Below, piece by piece: positions 1-8,810 of a stretch of 64,000 bases of DNA (position 1 is its first letter; every line of letters starts with the position of its first letter). The position numbers and the translations under genes are program-made. The DNA comes from Solirubrum sp044628455 (GTDB taxonomy: Bacteria > Bacteroidota > Bacteroidia > Cytophagales > Hymenobacteraceae), in the NCBI RefSeq assembly GCF_044628455.1, contig NZ_JBIYZW010000003.1:786512-850511 (forward strand), given 5' to 3'. Below the pieces are notes generated by a model that saw nothing but the letters and a program-made list of their open reading frames with translations, had not been told where the DNA came from and made no database searches.

Positions 1-3000
1 CAGGTCGAGCATGCCGCCCCCGCCGCTGGTGCGGCCGCCCGAGCTGAAGCTGGCCACCTTCTGGGTGGCAATGCCGGCGCGCACCAACGACATGCCGCTG
101 GTGGCGGCCAGGTACACGATGTTGAAGGGGGCCGGGTACTTGGCCGACTGCTTGGCGTTTTCCTGTAGTTCGACCTGCAGGCTCATGGCAATTTCGGTCA
201 GGGCAATGGCCTTCTGCGCCAGGACGAAGGCTTTATACAGTGCCGACTTCTTGCCGAAGGCCTCGCCCAGGAAGGCAATTTCTTCGGTGCCCATGATTTT
301 CTTCACCGCCTGCAGGCCCTGCTGGAACTTGTGTAGCTCCTCGTCGAGGCCCTTGCGCTTGGCCAGGTGGGCCGCTTCGTCCCGGAGCTTCTCGGCGTTG
401 GCCTTCTGGAATTCTACCACGCCGGCGGCGCCCTTCTGCTTGATCAGCGCCAGCTCCCGCTCGGCAGCGGCCTTTTTCACGGCATAAATGGCATCCTCGT
501 AGGCCCACTCGTCGATGACGCCCTGGGCCAGATCGAGCTCCAGTTGAGCCAGCGCCTCCTCGGTGGCGGCTTCGTTCCGGGCAATTTCCTCATCGATTTT
601 CTCCTGACGGCGTTGCTCCTCCTCCTGGTCATACTTGGCCGTCAACTCTCGCAGCTGCAGGTCGCGCTCGGCGACGATGGCCAGCACCTGGTCGGCATAG
701 TCGGCTTCCTTGCCGGTCAGGGCCTGGTACTTCTTATCGGCGTCGTCGAAGATTTTCTGCCGCTCCAGCGCGCGCCGGGCCTCGTCATCGGTGAGCTTCC
801 GATCCTCCAGCTGATTCTTCAGCGCGTTGTGACTTTTCAGCAGCGCCCCGTCCTCGGCGTACCATTCCTTCACCCGATCCAGCCGGGCTTTATCGGCTTT
901 ATCGCGGCGGGCCTGGGCTTCCTTTTCGGCCTTTTCCGCATCCTTGGCCGCTTTTTCCTTCTCTTTCTCGGTCAGGCCGTCACCACCGGGCGCCTTCAGC
1001 ACCTTTTCCTCCTCAGTTGGCTCGGCACCGGTGTCGGCCCCGGGCACCGGCTTCTTGGCCAGGGCGGCTGCAAAGGCGCGGTTGAACTCGTCACCGGCAT
1101 TCTTGCCGATCTGGCCGAACTCGGCCTTGGCGCCGGCGAAGTCCCGATCCAGCAGCCGGCGCCAGGCGCGGGCAATGGTGCCGATGCTGGACTCCGCCGC
1201 GGCCGAGAAACCGGCGAAGTACGCCGGGCCGTCGGTGAGCAGCGCGAAGAGGGCCCGGATCGGGAACGTGAGGATGTTCAGGGCGATGCGGGCGTTGTCC
1301 GACTCTTTGGCCCAGGCCACAAAGCCCTTGACCAGCTCGGCAATGCCCGTCCAGAGCAGCTTCGTCGGGATGAGCAGGGCCCGGAACACGTTCCCGATGG
1401 CTTCGCCCACGTCGCGCGCGGTCATGCCCTCCTTGGAGAGGAGGCCCAGGGCCCGGCCCAGATCCACAAACGCGTTCCAGATTTCCTGCAGGGGCGCAAA
1501 CACCTCCTTCAGGGTGGCCACCAGCGAAATGAGCAGGGCGTAGAACGTGGTCAGGCCGCGGTTAACCAGCGTGTCGATGACGCTGCTGCTGCCCTCGAAC
1601 TGCTTGGCCAGGTCGTTCTGCACCGCGGCCAGCTCTTTCTGCGAGGCCAGCATGGCCTGCTGCCGCTGCACGTACACGTTGGAGGTGTCGACGAGCGCAT
1701 CGATACCGGTGCCGACGTTCTTCAGCGACTTGAGGTAGTCGAGGCCGGCATCCTCGCCCGGGCCGCCGAACACGTCGGCAATCACGGTCTGGGCCTGCGC
1801 GGCGGTGAGCTTGGTCGTATCCAGCTCGGTGGCCACGCGCTTCAGCGCCTCGGTGGTGCTGATGCTGCCGTTGTTGACGCCGTCGAGGATTTCCTGGGTA
1901 AACTCCGGCCCGAAAGCCGCATACATGGCGTCCTTGGTGGCCGAGGTCTGCTCCCGGATCCGGAGCCCGAACTCTTTGATCACGTCGGCGCCCTTGTCGG
2001 AAAACACGCCGGTGGTCACCGACTGCGAAATCACGGCAATGGCCTCGTCGGCCGAGAGGCCGGCGGCCTTGAACTGCGCCGGGTACTCCTTCACCTGGTC
2101 GAGGAACTCGCCTGAGGCGTCGGCCCCGCTCAGGAAGCCCTGCTCGATCAGGCGCAGCGCCTCCTGCTGGCTGATGCCCATCTGCTTGCTCAGGGCGTTG
2201 CTGGCCACCAGCACCTCGTCGTACTCCTTGTTGAAGGTCTTGGCCAGGCCGGCCACGCCCACGGTGAGCTGGTCGAGGTTGTCGCCGGTGGCGCCGGTCA
2301 GGGTGTTGACCTTTTCGCGCAGCGCCTCGAACTCCTTGACCGTCTGCACCACCTCGGTGCCGATTTCCTTCACCAGGTCCACGGCGGCCTCAAGGCCCAC
2401 GGTGACGCCGGCAAACGCCAGGGCGTCTTTCATCGTGAGGCCCTTCTCGGCCGTCTCGCCCATTTCCTTTTTGACGCCGTCGATGCGCTTCTGCAGATCC
2501 TGGTAGTCCTTGAGCAGCTTGGCGCGGCCCGGGTCGTCAGCTGACAACTCGTGCAGCTGCTGCTCGAGCAGCGCGCCGGCGGCTTTCATTTCCTTGAACG
2601 AGGCCGTGACCTTCTGGCCGTTGAGCACCACCTCGCGGTTTTCCTGGTTCAGCCGGGCGGTTTCGGCCGCCAGCTGGCGCTGCTCTTCCTCCAGCTCCTC
2701 GGCCGACTTGACGTAGGTTTTCACCTCCTCGCGGGCGGCTTCGATGCGCTGCTGCAGCACCTGGTAGTCACGGATCATGGCGGCGCGGCCCGGGTCGTCG
2801 GCCGACAACTCCTGCAGCTGCGCGTCGAGCACGCCGGCGGCGGCCTTCATTTCGCGCATCGATGCGGAGGCCTGCTGCCCGGTGGCCACGGTGGCCTGGT
2901 TGGCCTCGGCCTGCAGGCGGGTCTGCTCGGCCAGCTTGGCCTGCTGCTCGGCCAGCTCCTCCTCGGTCTGGATGACCGTGCGCAGGGCCGCCCGGGTTTC

Positions 3001-3186
3001 GGTGATGCGGGCGGTGAGGCGGGCAAAGTCCTGCTGCAACTCGGCCCGGCGCGGATCATCCGCGGCCATCTTGGCCAGCTGGTTGTTCATGATGGCCGCG
3101 GCGGCGGCCATGTCTTTAATGCTGGCGTTGGCCTGCTGGCCATTAAAGACGATTTCTATTTCCCGTCTTTCTTTATCGGTAGCCAT
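1..3186 (-). CDS. Phage tail tape measure protein (C-terminus cut by window edge)
   Basis: At least 1,061 residues are visible before the frame leaves the window. Such proteins set the length of the phage tail and are usually the longest phage gene. Residues 15-68, 103-157 and 189-242 are three related units that share an NGQ start, an ADDPxRA core and a helical end. A region near residues 260-370 (LTGATGDNLDQL, then SGADASGEFL) resembles the conserved TP901-type tape measure core. Around 540-640 there are hydrophobic stretches, and from about 690 to 900 the protein is highly charged (KEKEKAAKDAEKAEKEAQ) and likely coiled coil. The start at 3186 follows the stop of the next gene upstream by a short gap. 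It is the most downstream gene of the tail operon visible here. Confidence 0.88.
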   Translation of the reverse strand, partial: MATDKERREIEIVFNGQQANASIKDMAAAAAIMNNQLAKMAADDPRRAELQQDFARLTARITETRAALRTVIQTEEELAEQQAKLAEQTRLQAEANQATVATGQQASASMREMKAAAGVLDAQLQELSADDPGRAAMIRDYQVLQQRIEAAREEVKTYVKSAEELEEEQRQLAAETARLNQENREVVLNGQKVTASFKEMKAAGALLEQQLHELSADDPGRAKLLKDYQDLQKRIDGVKKEMGETAEKGLTMKDALAFAGVTVGLEAAVDLVKEIGTEVVQTVKEFEALREKVNTLTGATGDNLDQLTVGVAGLAKTFNKEYDEVLVASNALSKQMGISQQEALRLIEQGFLSGADASGEFLDQVKEYPAQFKAAGLSADEAIAVISQSVTTGVFSDKGADVIKEFGLRIREQTSATKDAMYAAFGPEFTQEILDGVNNGSISTTEALKRVATELDTTKLTAAQAQTVIADVFGGPGEDAGLDYLKSLKNVGTGIDALVDTSNVYVQRQQAMLASQKELAAVQNDLAKQFEGSSSVIDTLVNRGLTTFYALLISLVATLKEVFAPLQEIWNAFVDLGRALGLLSKEGMTARDVGEAIGNVFRALLIPTKLLWTGIAELVKGFVAWAKESDNARIALNILTFPIRALFALLTDGPAYFAGFSAAAESSIGTIARAWRRLLDRDFAGAKAEFGQIGKNAGDEFNRAFAAALAKKPVPGADTGAEPTEEEKVLKAPGGDGLTEKEKEKAAKDAEKAEKEAQARRDKADKARLDRVKEWYAEDGALLKSHNALKNQLEDRKLTDDEARRALERQKIFDDADKKYQALTGKEADYADQVLAIVAERDLQLRELTAKYDQEEEQRRQEKIDEEIARNEAATEEALAQLELDLAQGVIDEWAYEDAIYAVKKAAAERELALIKQKGAAGVVEFQKANAEKLRDEAAHLAKRKGLDEELHKFQQGLQAVKKIMGTEEIAFLGEAFGKKSALYKAFVLAQKAIALTEIAMSLQVELQENAKQSAKYPAPFNIVYLAATSGMSLVRAGIATQKVASFSSGGRTSGGGGMLDL

Positions 3187-3192
3187 GGGCTC

Positions 3193-3645
3193 TTAGAATT
3201 GAATGGTGACTGGCTGCGACGGCACGGCGTCGGCCACGGTGCTGATCAGGATCTGGCCGTGCAGCTCGCTCATCAACTCGCTCAGGCGCTTGGTCTGGGC
3301 GTAGATTTCCTTCGCGTACCACTTGCGGGCCTTGCGCTGCCGGCGGCGCAGCTGGCCGCGGCTGTTGCGGATGCGGTCGAAGCCGTCGTCGCCGCGGCGC
3401 ACGCCGGCGCCCATGCCCCGGCCCACGCCCATGTCGACGAACTTGCCATACAGGGCATAGCTCAGGCGCAGCTGCAGCTGGCCGGTGGCCGTACCGATAA
3501 CCTGCTTCTGAAAGCTGGCCATCAGCGCGCCGGTGTTGCGGATGCGCAGCTTGCGCATGTTCTCGACGAAGTTCTCGACCGTGAAGTCGAGCCACTTCAT
3601 GGCCATTTCCCGCTCGCGCTCGGCCAGGTTTAGCTCGGTGCTCAT
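3193..3645 (-). CDS. Small phage protein, possibly head-tail joining or tail completion (HK97 gp10-like)
   Basis: This 150-aa basic protein lies between an upstream structural gene, with an ATGA overlap, and the tape measure gene. The segment LRIRNTGALMASF followed by YALYGKFVDMGVGRG resembles HK97 gp10-type proteins, in which a small domain ends with an aromatic-rich Y-x-x-F/Y-x-x-x-G stretch. The C-terminal half is rich in Arg and Lys (residues 88-115). Position immediately before the tape measure fits a neck or tail completion role. This is inference from motif resemblance and synteny only. Confidence 0.5.
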   Translation of the reverse strand: MSTELNLAEREREMAMKWLDFTVENFVENMRKLRIRNTGALMASFQKQVIGTATGQLQLRLSYALYGKFVDMGVGRGMGAGVRRGDDGFDRIRNSRGQLRRRQRKARKWYAKEIYAQTKRLSELMSELHGQILISTVADAVPSQPVTIQF

Positions 3646-5084
3646 CGGCGAACGGGGCGGTAAGTGAACCGGGCCGACTCCAGGCGCCGGGCGGTGTGGA
3701 TGCTCAGGGAGATTTTCTCCCAGAGGTATTTGCGCGGGCCCACCAGCTCCTTGCGGGCCGGGCTGAGCGTGAGCAGGTCGCCGATGCGGAAGGGCTGGGT
3801 GCGCTCCTCCACGCCGGCGCGGGCCAGCAGATCCAGCCAGGGCTGGTGGCACTGCGCGTATAGGCCCTGGGGGCCGGCCCACTGCAGGGCCAACTCGCCC
3901 ACGGCCTGGCCGGCGGTGTTCACGTGGCCCGACGTGACGAGCGGGTACGCGCCGCCGGCGGCCGGCTGCAGGCCGCGGTCGAACAAGAGGCGCAGCCCGC
4001 AGCGCGAGTCGTTGCCCAGCTCGTGGGCCGGGCTGGCGCCCTTGGCGTCGACCAGGGGCAGCAGCCGCTCCAGGCCGGCATCGAGCACGGTGAGCAGCGT
4101 GCCGGCGTCGGTGGCCAGTTCGGTTTTGCCGCCGTCGATGCGCAGCTCGCGCCAGCTCGTGTCGAACTGCTTGTTCTGCTCCCCGTCTTCCAGGCCCATG
4201 CGCAGCAGGTAGCCCTCGTATTTGGGCCCGATGGCCCGGGTCACGGCGCCGGCGGCGCGCACCAGGTACGCGTCGTCGAGGGCCACCTCGCGCAGGCGGG
4301 TGATGCGCAGGATCCGGCGCACCGGGTCGAAGTCGTAGCCCAGGGCAAAGAGCTTCTGCAGGGCCACCAGCAGCTGCGCCACGGTCAGGCCGGTGGGCAC
4401 GTACTGGTTGAACACGACGTGGGTGGCCACGCTGCCGGCGGCGTCCTCGGCCACGCGGTCGGAGTAGACCACCAGCTGCTCGACGTCGGGCTCGCTGAGC
4501 CAGGCGCCTTCCACATCGAAGCCGACGTGGGCCAGCACCCGGCGCAGCAACGGCACCAGGCGCAACTGCGGCGAGAGGAACGTGCCGACGTAGTTGCCGC
4601 CGATGTGCGCGTTGAGCAGGCCCAGGTAGCCCACCTGCTTGTCGCCGTAGAAGCCCGGGTTCTTGAGCATGCCCAGGGCGTAGTCGGGGTGGTCGTGGGT
4701 CACCACCAGCGGCACCTGGCCCAGATCCAGCTCGGCAAGTTTGAGCCCTTCGATGCGCGCGGCCAGGTCGTCGGCCGCGGCCACGAACTTGTACTGGAGC
4801 ACGCGCTTTTCGGGCTGGTGCTCCTCGTAGATCAGGCTGCCGATGCGCCAGAGCTGGTGGTCCAGGTAGCACTCCACCGGCTCGGGCGCCGGCGTCTCGC
4901 CCTGCTCGGCGCGCACGTGGGGGAAGTTCAGCCGGCGCAGGTTGCCCGGCGTCATGGGCAGCCCGAACGGGTACGACGTCACGCCCGGTACGGCGTCGTA
5001 GCGGAAGAAGGGGTTGCTGATTTCCAGCCCGATGGTGCCCGGGCTCAGGTCGAGCCAGCCGGCGGCGGTGCGGAATCCGATCAT
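3642..5084 (-). CDS. Phage structural protein, probably tail or baseplate
   Basis: The protein has 480 residues and no signal peptide or membrane segment. It starts MIGFRTAAGWLDLSPGT and contains several aromatic-rich beta-like stretches, but I recognise no named domain. It overlaps the genes on both sides by 4 nt, so it is translationally coupled within the tail operon. Its size and place between a SprB-repeat protein and the tape measure block suggest a tail tip or baseplate component. The function is inferred from context. Confidence 0.6.
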   Translation of the reverse strand: MIGFRTAAGWLDLSPGTIGLEISNPFFRYDAVPGVTSYPFGLPMTPGNLRRLNFPHVRAEQGETPAPEPVECYLDHQLWRIGSLIYEEHQPEKRVLQYKFVAAADDLAARIEGLKLAELDLGQVPLVVTHDHPDYALGMLKNPGFYGDKQVGYLGLLNAHIGGNYVGTFLSPQLRLVPLLRRVLAHVGFDVEGAWLSEPDVEQLVVYSDRVAEDAAGSVATHVVFNQYVPTGLTVAQLLVALQKLFALGYDFDPVRRILRITRLREVALDDAYLVRAAGAVTRAIGPKYEGYLLRMGLEDGEQNKQFDTSWRELRIDGGKTELATDAGTLLTVLDAGLERLLPLVDAKGASPAHELGNDSRCGLRLLFDRGLQPAAGGAYPLVTSGHVNTAGQAVGELALQWAGPQGLYAQCHQPWLDLLARAGVEERTQPFRIGDLLTLSPARKELVGPRKYLWEKISLSIHTARRLESARFTYRPVRR

Positions 5085-7138
5085 GGCAGCAGCAGGTCAG
5101 GCCGCGACACCGCCGGCACCGGCAGGCCCGCCGGCACCGCCGGCAGGGCGGGGGTGTAGTGCCGCTCCCGCGGCAGCTGGAAATCGAACTCCAGGGTGGC
5201 AATGAACTCGCCCTCCTTGCGCAGGGGCGTGGTTTTGGGCTTGAGCACGCCCGGCACCCAACGGCCCTGGTGCAGCAGGAAGGTGCGCCGCGAGAGCAGC
5301 AGATCCTGCTGGGCCGCCAGCCAGGCCCGGGAGTTGTCCTGGGCGCCGCTGGTGAGCTTGAGCATCGGCCGCAGCACGCGGTCGAGCACCCAGGTGTCGC
5401 CCTGCAGCGGATCCGGGAAGGGCACGGCCGCCCGCTCGGCTTCCTCGCCGGTGAGTTCGGCGTCGAGCTGGGCTTCGCCGATCAGGGCCGCGGTGTTCAT
5501 GCCGCCCAGCGAGTTGGCGTAGAGCACGAAGCGGCGCTGGGCCACCGGCCGGTGGTCGAGCACGTAGCGGCGCCGTTCGCTCTGGGCCACGCCGTTCTCG
5601 TCCTCGACCCACACCTCCCAGCCCAGCACGTGGCGCACAGCGGTGTCGCGCAGGCCCAGCTGGGCGAAGCCCGCCGGCAGGCAGTATACCTCATACCGGG
5701 CTACGTCGGCCTGCGTGGCCACCGTGGTCGTGGTGGTGGTGCCGTCGCTGTAGCGCACCTGCAGGCGCTGGCGAAACGCCGGCGTGGGCAGCAGCGGCAC
5801 CTGGAAGTAGAGAAACTCGGGCTGGTCGCGGGCCACCAGCTGGTCGTTGAGCTGCCAGGTGAAAAACGGCTTGACAGCCGGCTGGTAGCTGTCGAAAAAC
5901 CGGCGCGAGACGGCCTCGTAGGTGCTCAGCCCGCCCAGGGTCACCACGTGCGGGTCGAGGGTGGTGACGGCCCCGCGCACCGGCGGGGTGCCGAATACTT
6001 CGGCGTGCTTTAGGTAAAACCGGCGGAACAGCCCCTCGGCCCGGCTAATCGAGGCCTGGCCCACGGCGGGCACGTGCTGCTCCAGGTAGGCGTCGAGCAG
6101 CTCCTGCACCAGGAACACGGTGCGGCCGTCGCGGTCGGCCGGCTGCTCCAGGGGCGCGCCGATCAGCACGAACTCACCGCTGCCGTACACCAACTCCAGC
6201 CACACTTCGCACACGAAGGTGAGCCCGGGCTTTGTGGCCGGGTCGGCCCGGTAGGCGTCGCCGGCGTCGAGCACCAGGGGAATGGGGTTGCGCGAGAAAT
6301 AGTAGCGGTAGCCGTTGATGCGCACGCCGCTCACCAGCTGGCTGCAGCCCACCGCGTCGGTGACGGTGCACGCGTACTCGCCCGGGGCCAGGCCGCTGCG
6401 CCCGGCCGTGGTGGCGCCGTCGCTCCAGAGGTAGGTGTAGGGCGCCACGCCGCCGGTTACGGTGAGCGTGGCGCCGTTGTCGCTGCTGGTCACCAGCACG
6501 TCGATGCGCGGGTTCTGGCCCACCTCCACGGCCAGCGTGGTCGAGGCGCCGCTGGCGTCGGTGACGGTGACCGGGTACACGCCGGCGGCCAGGGCGGCCC
6601 GGGTGCGGGTGGTCACCGCGCTGCCGCTCCAGGCGTAGGTGTACTGGCCGGTGGTGCCGTTGCTGACCACCAGCTCGATCAGGCCGGTGGCCGAGCCGAA
6701 GCAGGTGGCCACCGTCACCTGGGGCTCGACGACGACGGGGCGGATGGTGCTCAGCCGCTCGCCTTCGTTCACGCCCGAGCCGGTGTCGTTGCTGAGCAGC
6801 GTGGGCGCGAAGTCGAACGCCGGGTCGTAGGCCGTGGCGGTGAGGGTGATGGTCGCCAGGTCGAAGGCAAACTCGTAGCTGTAGGCCAGCGAGTAGCTCA
6901 GCGACGCGCCGAGGGCCAGCAGCCTGGCCTCGATGGCGCGCAGCAAGCTGCGGGCGTTGGTGTCGCGGGCAAACGGGTCGGTGAGGTAGGTGTCCTGCAC
7001 CAGGTACTCCTCCGGGCCGGCCGGCGCGCTGCTGGCCGTGAACCGGCGGTAGGCGCCGGCCAGCCACAGGTCGACCCACTCGCCGGGGCGGGGCGTGATG
7101 CTGTTGAGCAGCAGCCGGGCGTAACGTTCTCCAGCCAT
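5081..7138 (-). CDS. Large phage tail protein with two SprB-type repeats
   Basis: This 685-aa protein starts at the ATG at 7138 (MAGERYARLLLNSITPRPG), which overlaps the upstream stop by one base; longer upstream readings of this frame are the complement of other genes. Residues about 141-206 and 209-273 are two tandem SprB-like repeats, recognisable by the pattern of YxYxWSxG, then GxYxVTVTDAxGxS. Such repeats occur in Bacteroidetes surface adhesins such as gliding-motility SprB. The rest (280-685) contains beta-rich sequence such as LDPHVVTLGGLSTYEAVSRRF. In a tail operon this points to a virion protein with Ig-like, host-derived surface-binding modules. Function as a tail tip or receptor-contact protein is inference. 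Confidence 0.65.
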   Translation of the reverse strand: MAGERYARLLLNSITPRPGEWVDLWLAGAYRRFTASSAPAGPEEYLVQDTYLTDPFARDTNARSLLRAIEARLLALGASLSYSLAYSYEFAFDLATITLTATAYDPAFDFAPTLLSNDTGSGVNEGERLSTIRPVVVEPQVTVATCFGSATGLIELVVSNGTTGQYTYAWSGSAVTTRTRAALAAGVYPVTVTDASGASTTLAVEVGQNPRIDVLVTSSDNGATLTVTGGVAPYTYLWSDGATTAGRSGLAPGEYACTVTDAVGCSQLVSGVRINGYRYYFSRNPIPLVLDAGDAYRADPATKPGLTFVCEVWLELVYGSGEFVLIGAPLEQPADRDGRTVFLVQELLDAYLEQHVPAVGQASISRAEGLFRRFYLKHAEVFGTPPVRGAVTTLDPHVVTLGGLSTYEAVSRRFFDSYQPAVKPFFTWQLNDQLVARDQPEFLYFQVPLLPTPAFRQRLQVRYSDGTTTTTTVATQADVARYEVYCLPAGFAQLGLRDTAVRHVLGWEVWVEDENGVAQSERRRYVLDHRPVAQRRFVLYANSLGGMNTAALIGEAQLDAELTGEEAERAAVPFPDPLQGDTWVLDRVLRPMLKLTSGAQDNSRAWLAAQQDLLLSRRTFLLHQGRWVPGVLKPKTTPLRKEGEFIATLEFDFQLPRERHYTPALPAVPAGLPVPAVSRPDLLLP

Positions 7139-7680
7139 TAGAGCAAAAACTTGTAGGGTTTGTAAGCCAGCGCGGCCGTGGCCGGCGTGGTGAAATCGAA
7201 GTCCATGCGGGTGCCGTACCAGGTGCCGTCGCCCAGCGGGCCGATGCTGTCGCTGCCCAGGGAATTGGGCTGGATGCGCACCTTCACCTGGTCGGCCAAG
7301 AGGAACTCGATGCCGCCGATCAGATCCTCGGCGGTTTCCTCGGTGGCGTCCAGGGCGGCTTCCACGGCGTCGTGGTCGTTGGCCTTGACCTGCTGGAGCA
7401 CCATGAAAGCGGCGTGGCGCAGGCGCGTGCGGTTGTCGCCGCCGTTGTCGAGGTAGTCGGTCTGGCAGGACTCGACGACGAGCACCTGCTGGCCCAGCGC
7501 CGGCTTCAGCCGGGCGCCGAGCACGTTGTTGGTAAACTCGTGTAGGTCGACCACGCGCTGCAGCGGGTCGATGGAGACGACGATGCGGGCGAAGCGGGAG
7601 GCCGCGGGGGTGTGACCGATGCTGACGTGGCGCGTGGCCAGGTTGCGCAGCAGCGCGATGTATTCGGAGTGGCGGAGCAT
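7138..7680 (-). CDS. Phage protein of unknown function (180 aa)
   Basis: The start at 7680 overlaps the preceding stop by one base, and its own stop overlaps the next start by one base, so it belongs to the tail operon. The sequence is mixed alpha/beta without membrane segments. It contains SCQTDYLDNGGDNRTRLRHA and ends in the aromatic run AYKPYKFLL. I recognise no family. Its size and location would fit a tail terminator or tail-associated protein. Confidence 0.55.
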   Translation of the reverse strand: MLRHSEYIALLRNLATRHVSIGHTPAASRFARIVVSIDPLQRVVDLHEFTNNVLGARLKPALGQQVLVVESCQTDYLDNGGDNRTRLRHAAFMVLQQVKANDHDAVEAALDATEETAEDLIGGIEFLLADQVKVRIQPNSLGSDSIGPLGDGTWYGTRMDFDFTTPATAALAYKPYKFLL

Positions 7681-8480
7681 TAGCGAGGGGCTTGTTTTTT
7701 GGCGCGTTCGTAGTCGCGGGCCGCATCCTGCATTTCGGCCAGGATGGTGCGCGTGTGCTGAAGGGCGGTTTGCTCCAGCGTGCCGAAGGCGCCGCCGGAG
7801 AGTTTGCGCAGCACCCGGCCCCAGTCGCCGGCATGCTGCTTGTGTTGGTGGGCATCCTCCTCGTGCACGTCGAACACCTCGGGAAACTCGCGCTCCAGCT
7901 GCCCGCGGCAGCCGCGGTACCAGGTGGTGATGGCCAGCTTCACGTCGTCGGGCAGGGGCTTAAGCTGGCGGGCGTAGTACTCCAGACGGTGCTCGTTGAA
8001 GGGCACCCGCCGGTCGCCGCGCCAGCGTGGGTCGCGGGGGCTCAGGCCGCGGACGGGCACGCGGTAGAGGCAGGCCAGGAACAAGTCCAGCGCCTCGGCC
8101 GAGCGGCCGGTGGCCCAGGCCCGGAAGTAGGTGTCGGCAAAAATGAACTCGCCGAAGAGCAGGTTGCGGAAGCTGCTGCGTGGCCCGGCCCAGGTAAGCA
8201 GCCCCGTGCGCACGACGGGTAGCAGCTGCTCGGTGAGCCGGTGGTCGTTGTCGAACACGAAGTCGGTGAGGGCGTAGAGCTGCACCACCTGCACGCCCGG
8301 GAAGGAGATGAGCAGGGAGAGCGGGGCGCCGGTGAGCACGCTGAGCAGGCGCAGCTTTCGGGGCAGGGCGTTTTCGGGGCCGTAGAGCACCCGCACGACC
8401 TCCAGCAGCTGGCGGCGGGTGAGTTCGTTCCAGGTGCTGGGTACCTGGTAGGCGGTTTTTCCGAGGCGGAGGGATTCCAT
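7680..8480 (-). CDS. Phage protein of unknown function, first gene of the tail module (266 aa)
   Basis: The 266-aa protein starts MESLRLGKTAYQVPSTWNEL, a short beta-like opening followed by a mostly helical body with many Leu and Arg. No catalytic motif or membrane segment is evident. It is the first gene after the hairpin terminator and shared upstream motif at 8483-8527, so it probably heads a separate transcription unit that runs through the tape measure gene. A place as a tail assembly protein is suggested by order alone. Confidence 0.55.
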   Translation of the reverse strand: MESLRLGKTAYQVPSTWNELTRRQLLEVVRVLYGPENALPRKLRLLSVLTGAPLSLLISFPGVQVVQLYALTDFVFDNDHRLTEQLLPVVRTGLLTWAGPRSSFRNLLFGEFIFADTYFRAWATGRSAEALDLFLACLYRVPVRGLSPRDPRWRGDRRVPFNEHRLEYYARQLKPLPDDVKLAITTWYRGCRGQLEREFPEVFDVHEEDAHQHKQHAGDWGRVLRKLSGGAFGTLEQTALQHTRTILAEMQDAARDYERAKKQAPR

Positions 8481-8482
8481 GC

Positions 8483-8527
8483 TTCGAAATTGCCGCGGCC
8501 TGCCTCGGGCAAAAAGGACACGAAAAA
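8483..8527 (-). promoter_or_regulatory. Late-module motif copy A (putative phage promoter and leader)
   Basis: On the minus strand this reads TTTTTCGTGTCCTTTTTG, then CCCGAGGCAG, then CGGCAATTTCG, ending three bases before the start codon at 8480. The same string, with small changes, stands before the starts at 14736 and 19682, and its first half before 23470. Each copy directly follows a hairpin terminator. It lacks a TAnnTTTG element, so recognition by a phage factor is one possible reading. Confidence 0.5.
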
Positions 8528-8552
8528 GCCCCGCCGGGCTACGACGGGGCTT
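8523..8552 (-). terminator. Rho-independent terminator after the 77-aa gene
   Basis: On the minus strand an AAGCCCCG arm (8545-8552 complement) pairs with CGGGGCTT (8526-8533 complement) around an 11-nt loop and is followed by a T run. It separates the amidoligase module from the tail module. Confidence 0.75.
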
Positions 8553-8575
8553 GGGAAGAAGCCAGTGGAACGACG

Positions 8576-8809
8576 CTAGGAAGCCGGCGTAATGAAGCCG
8601 TGTAGCTTCAGGTCGTCCACGAAGTTGCCAATGGAGTCGGTGCGCACGTCGACGCCCTTCTGAATTTTACACCGGCTGGCCATGCCCTCCATAAAGTCCT
8701 CGATGCTGACCGAAGGCTGCCAGGCCTGGGCGTCCTCGCGCAGGGCCTGCACGATGCCCAAATCGGTGGCGGCCTTGATGTGGCCGCCACCCAGGAGTTC
8801 GTATTTCAT
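8576..8809 (-). CDS. Small phage protein next to the amidoligase (77 aa)
   Basis: The protein starts MKYELLGGGHIKAATDLGI and has 77 residues with no membrane segment. Its start lies one base after the stop of the amidoligase gene, so the two are almost certainly cotranslated, and the transcript ends at the hairpin at 8523-8552. I know no family for it. It could be a partner or substrate of the amidoligase, which is conjecture from adjacency. Confidence 0.6.
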   Translation of the reverse strand: MKYELLGGGHIKAATDLGIVQALREDAQAWQPSVSIEDFMEGMASRCKIQKGVDVRTDSIGNFVDDLKLHGFITPAS

Positions 8810-8810
8810 A

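Noticed and set aside
367..2115. Long + strand open frame opposite the tape measure gene
   Set aside because: The GC-rich sequence produces long antisense frames; the minus frame has the tape measure pattern and continuous operon overlaps, and the + frame shows only Gly/Leu/Arg-biased composition.
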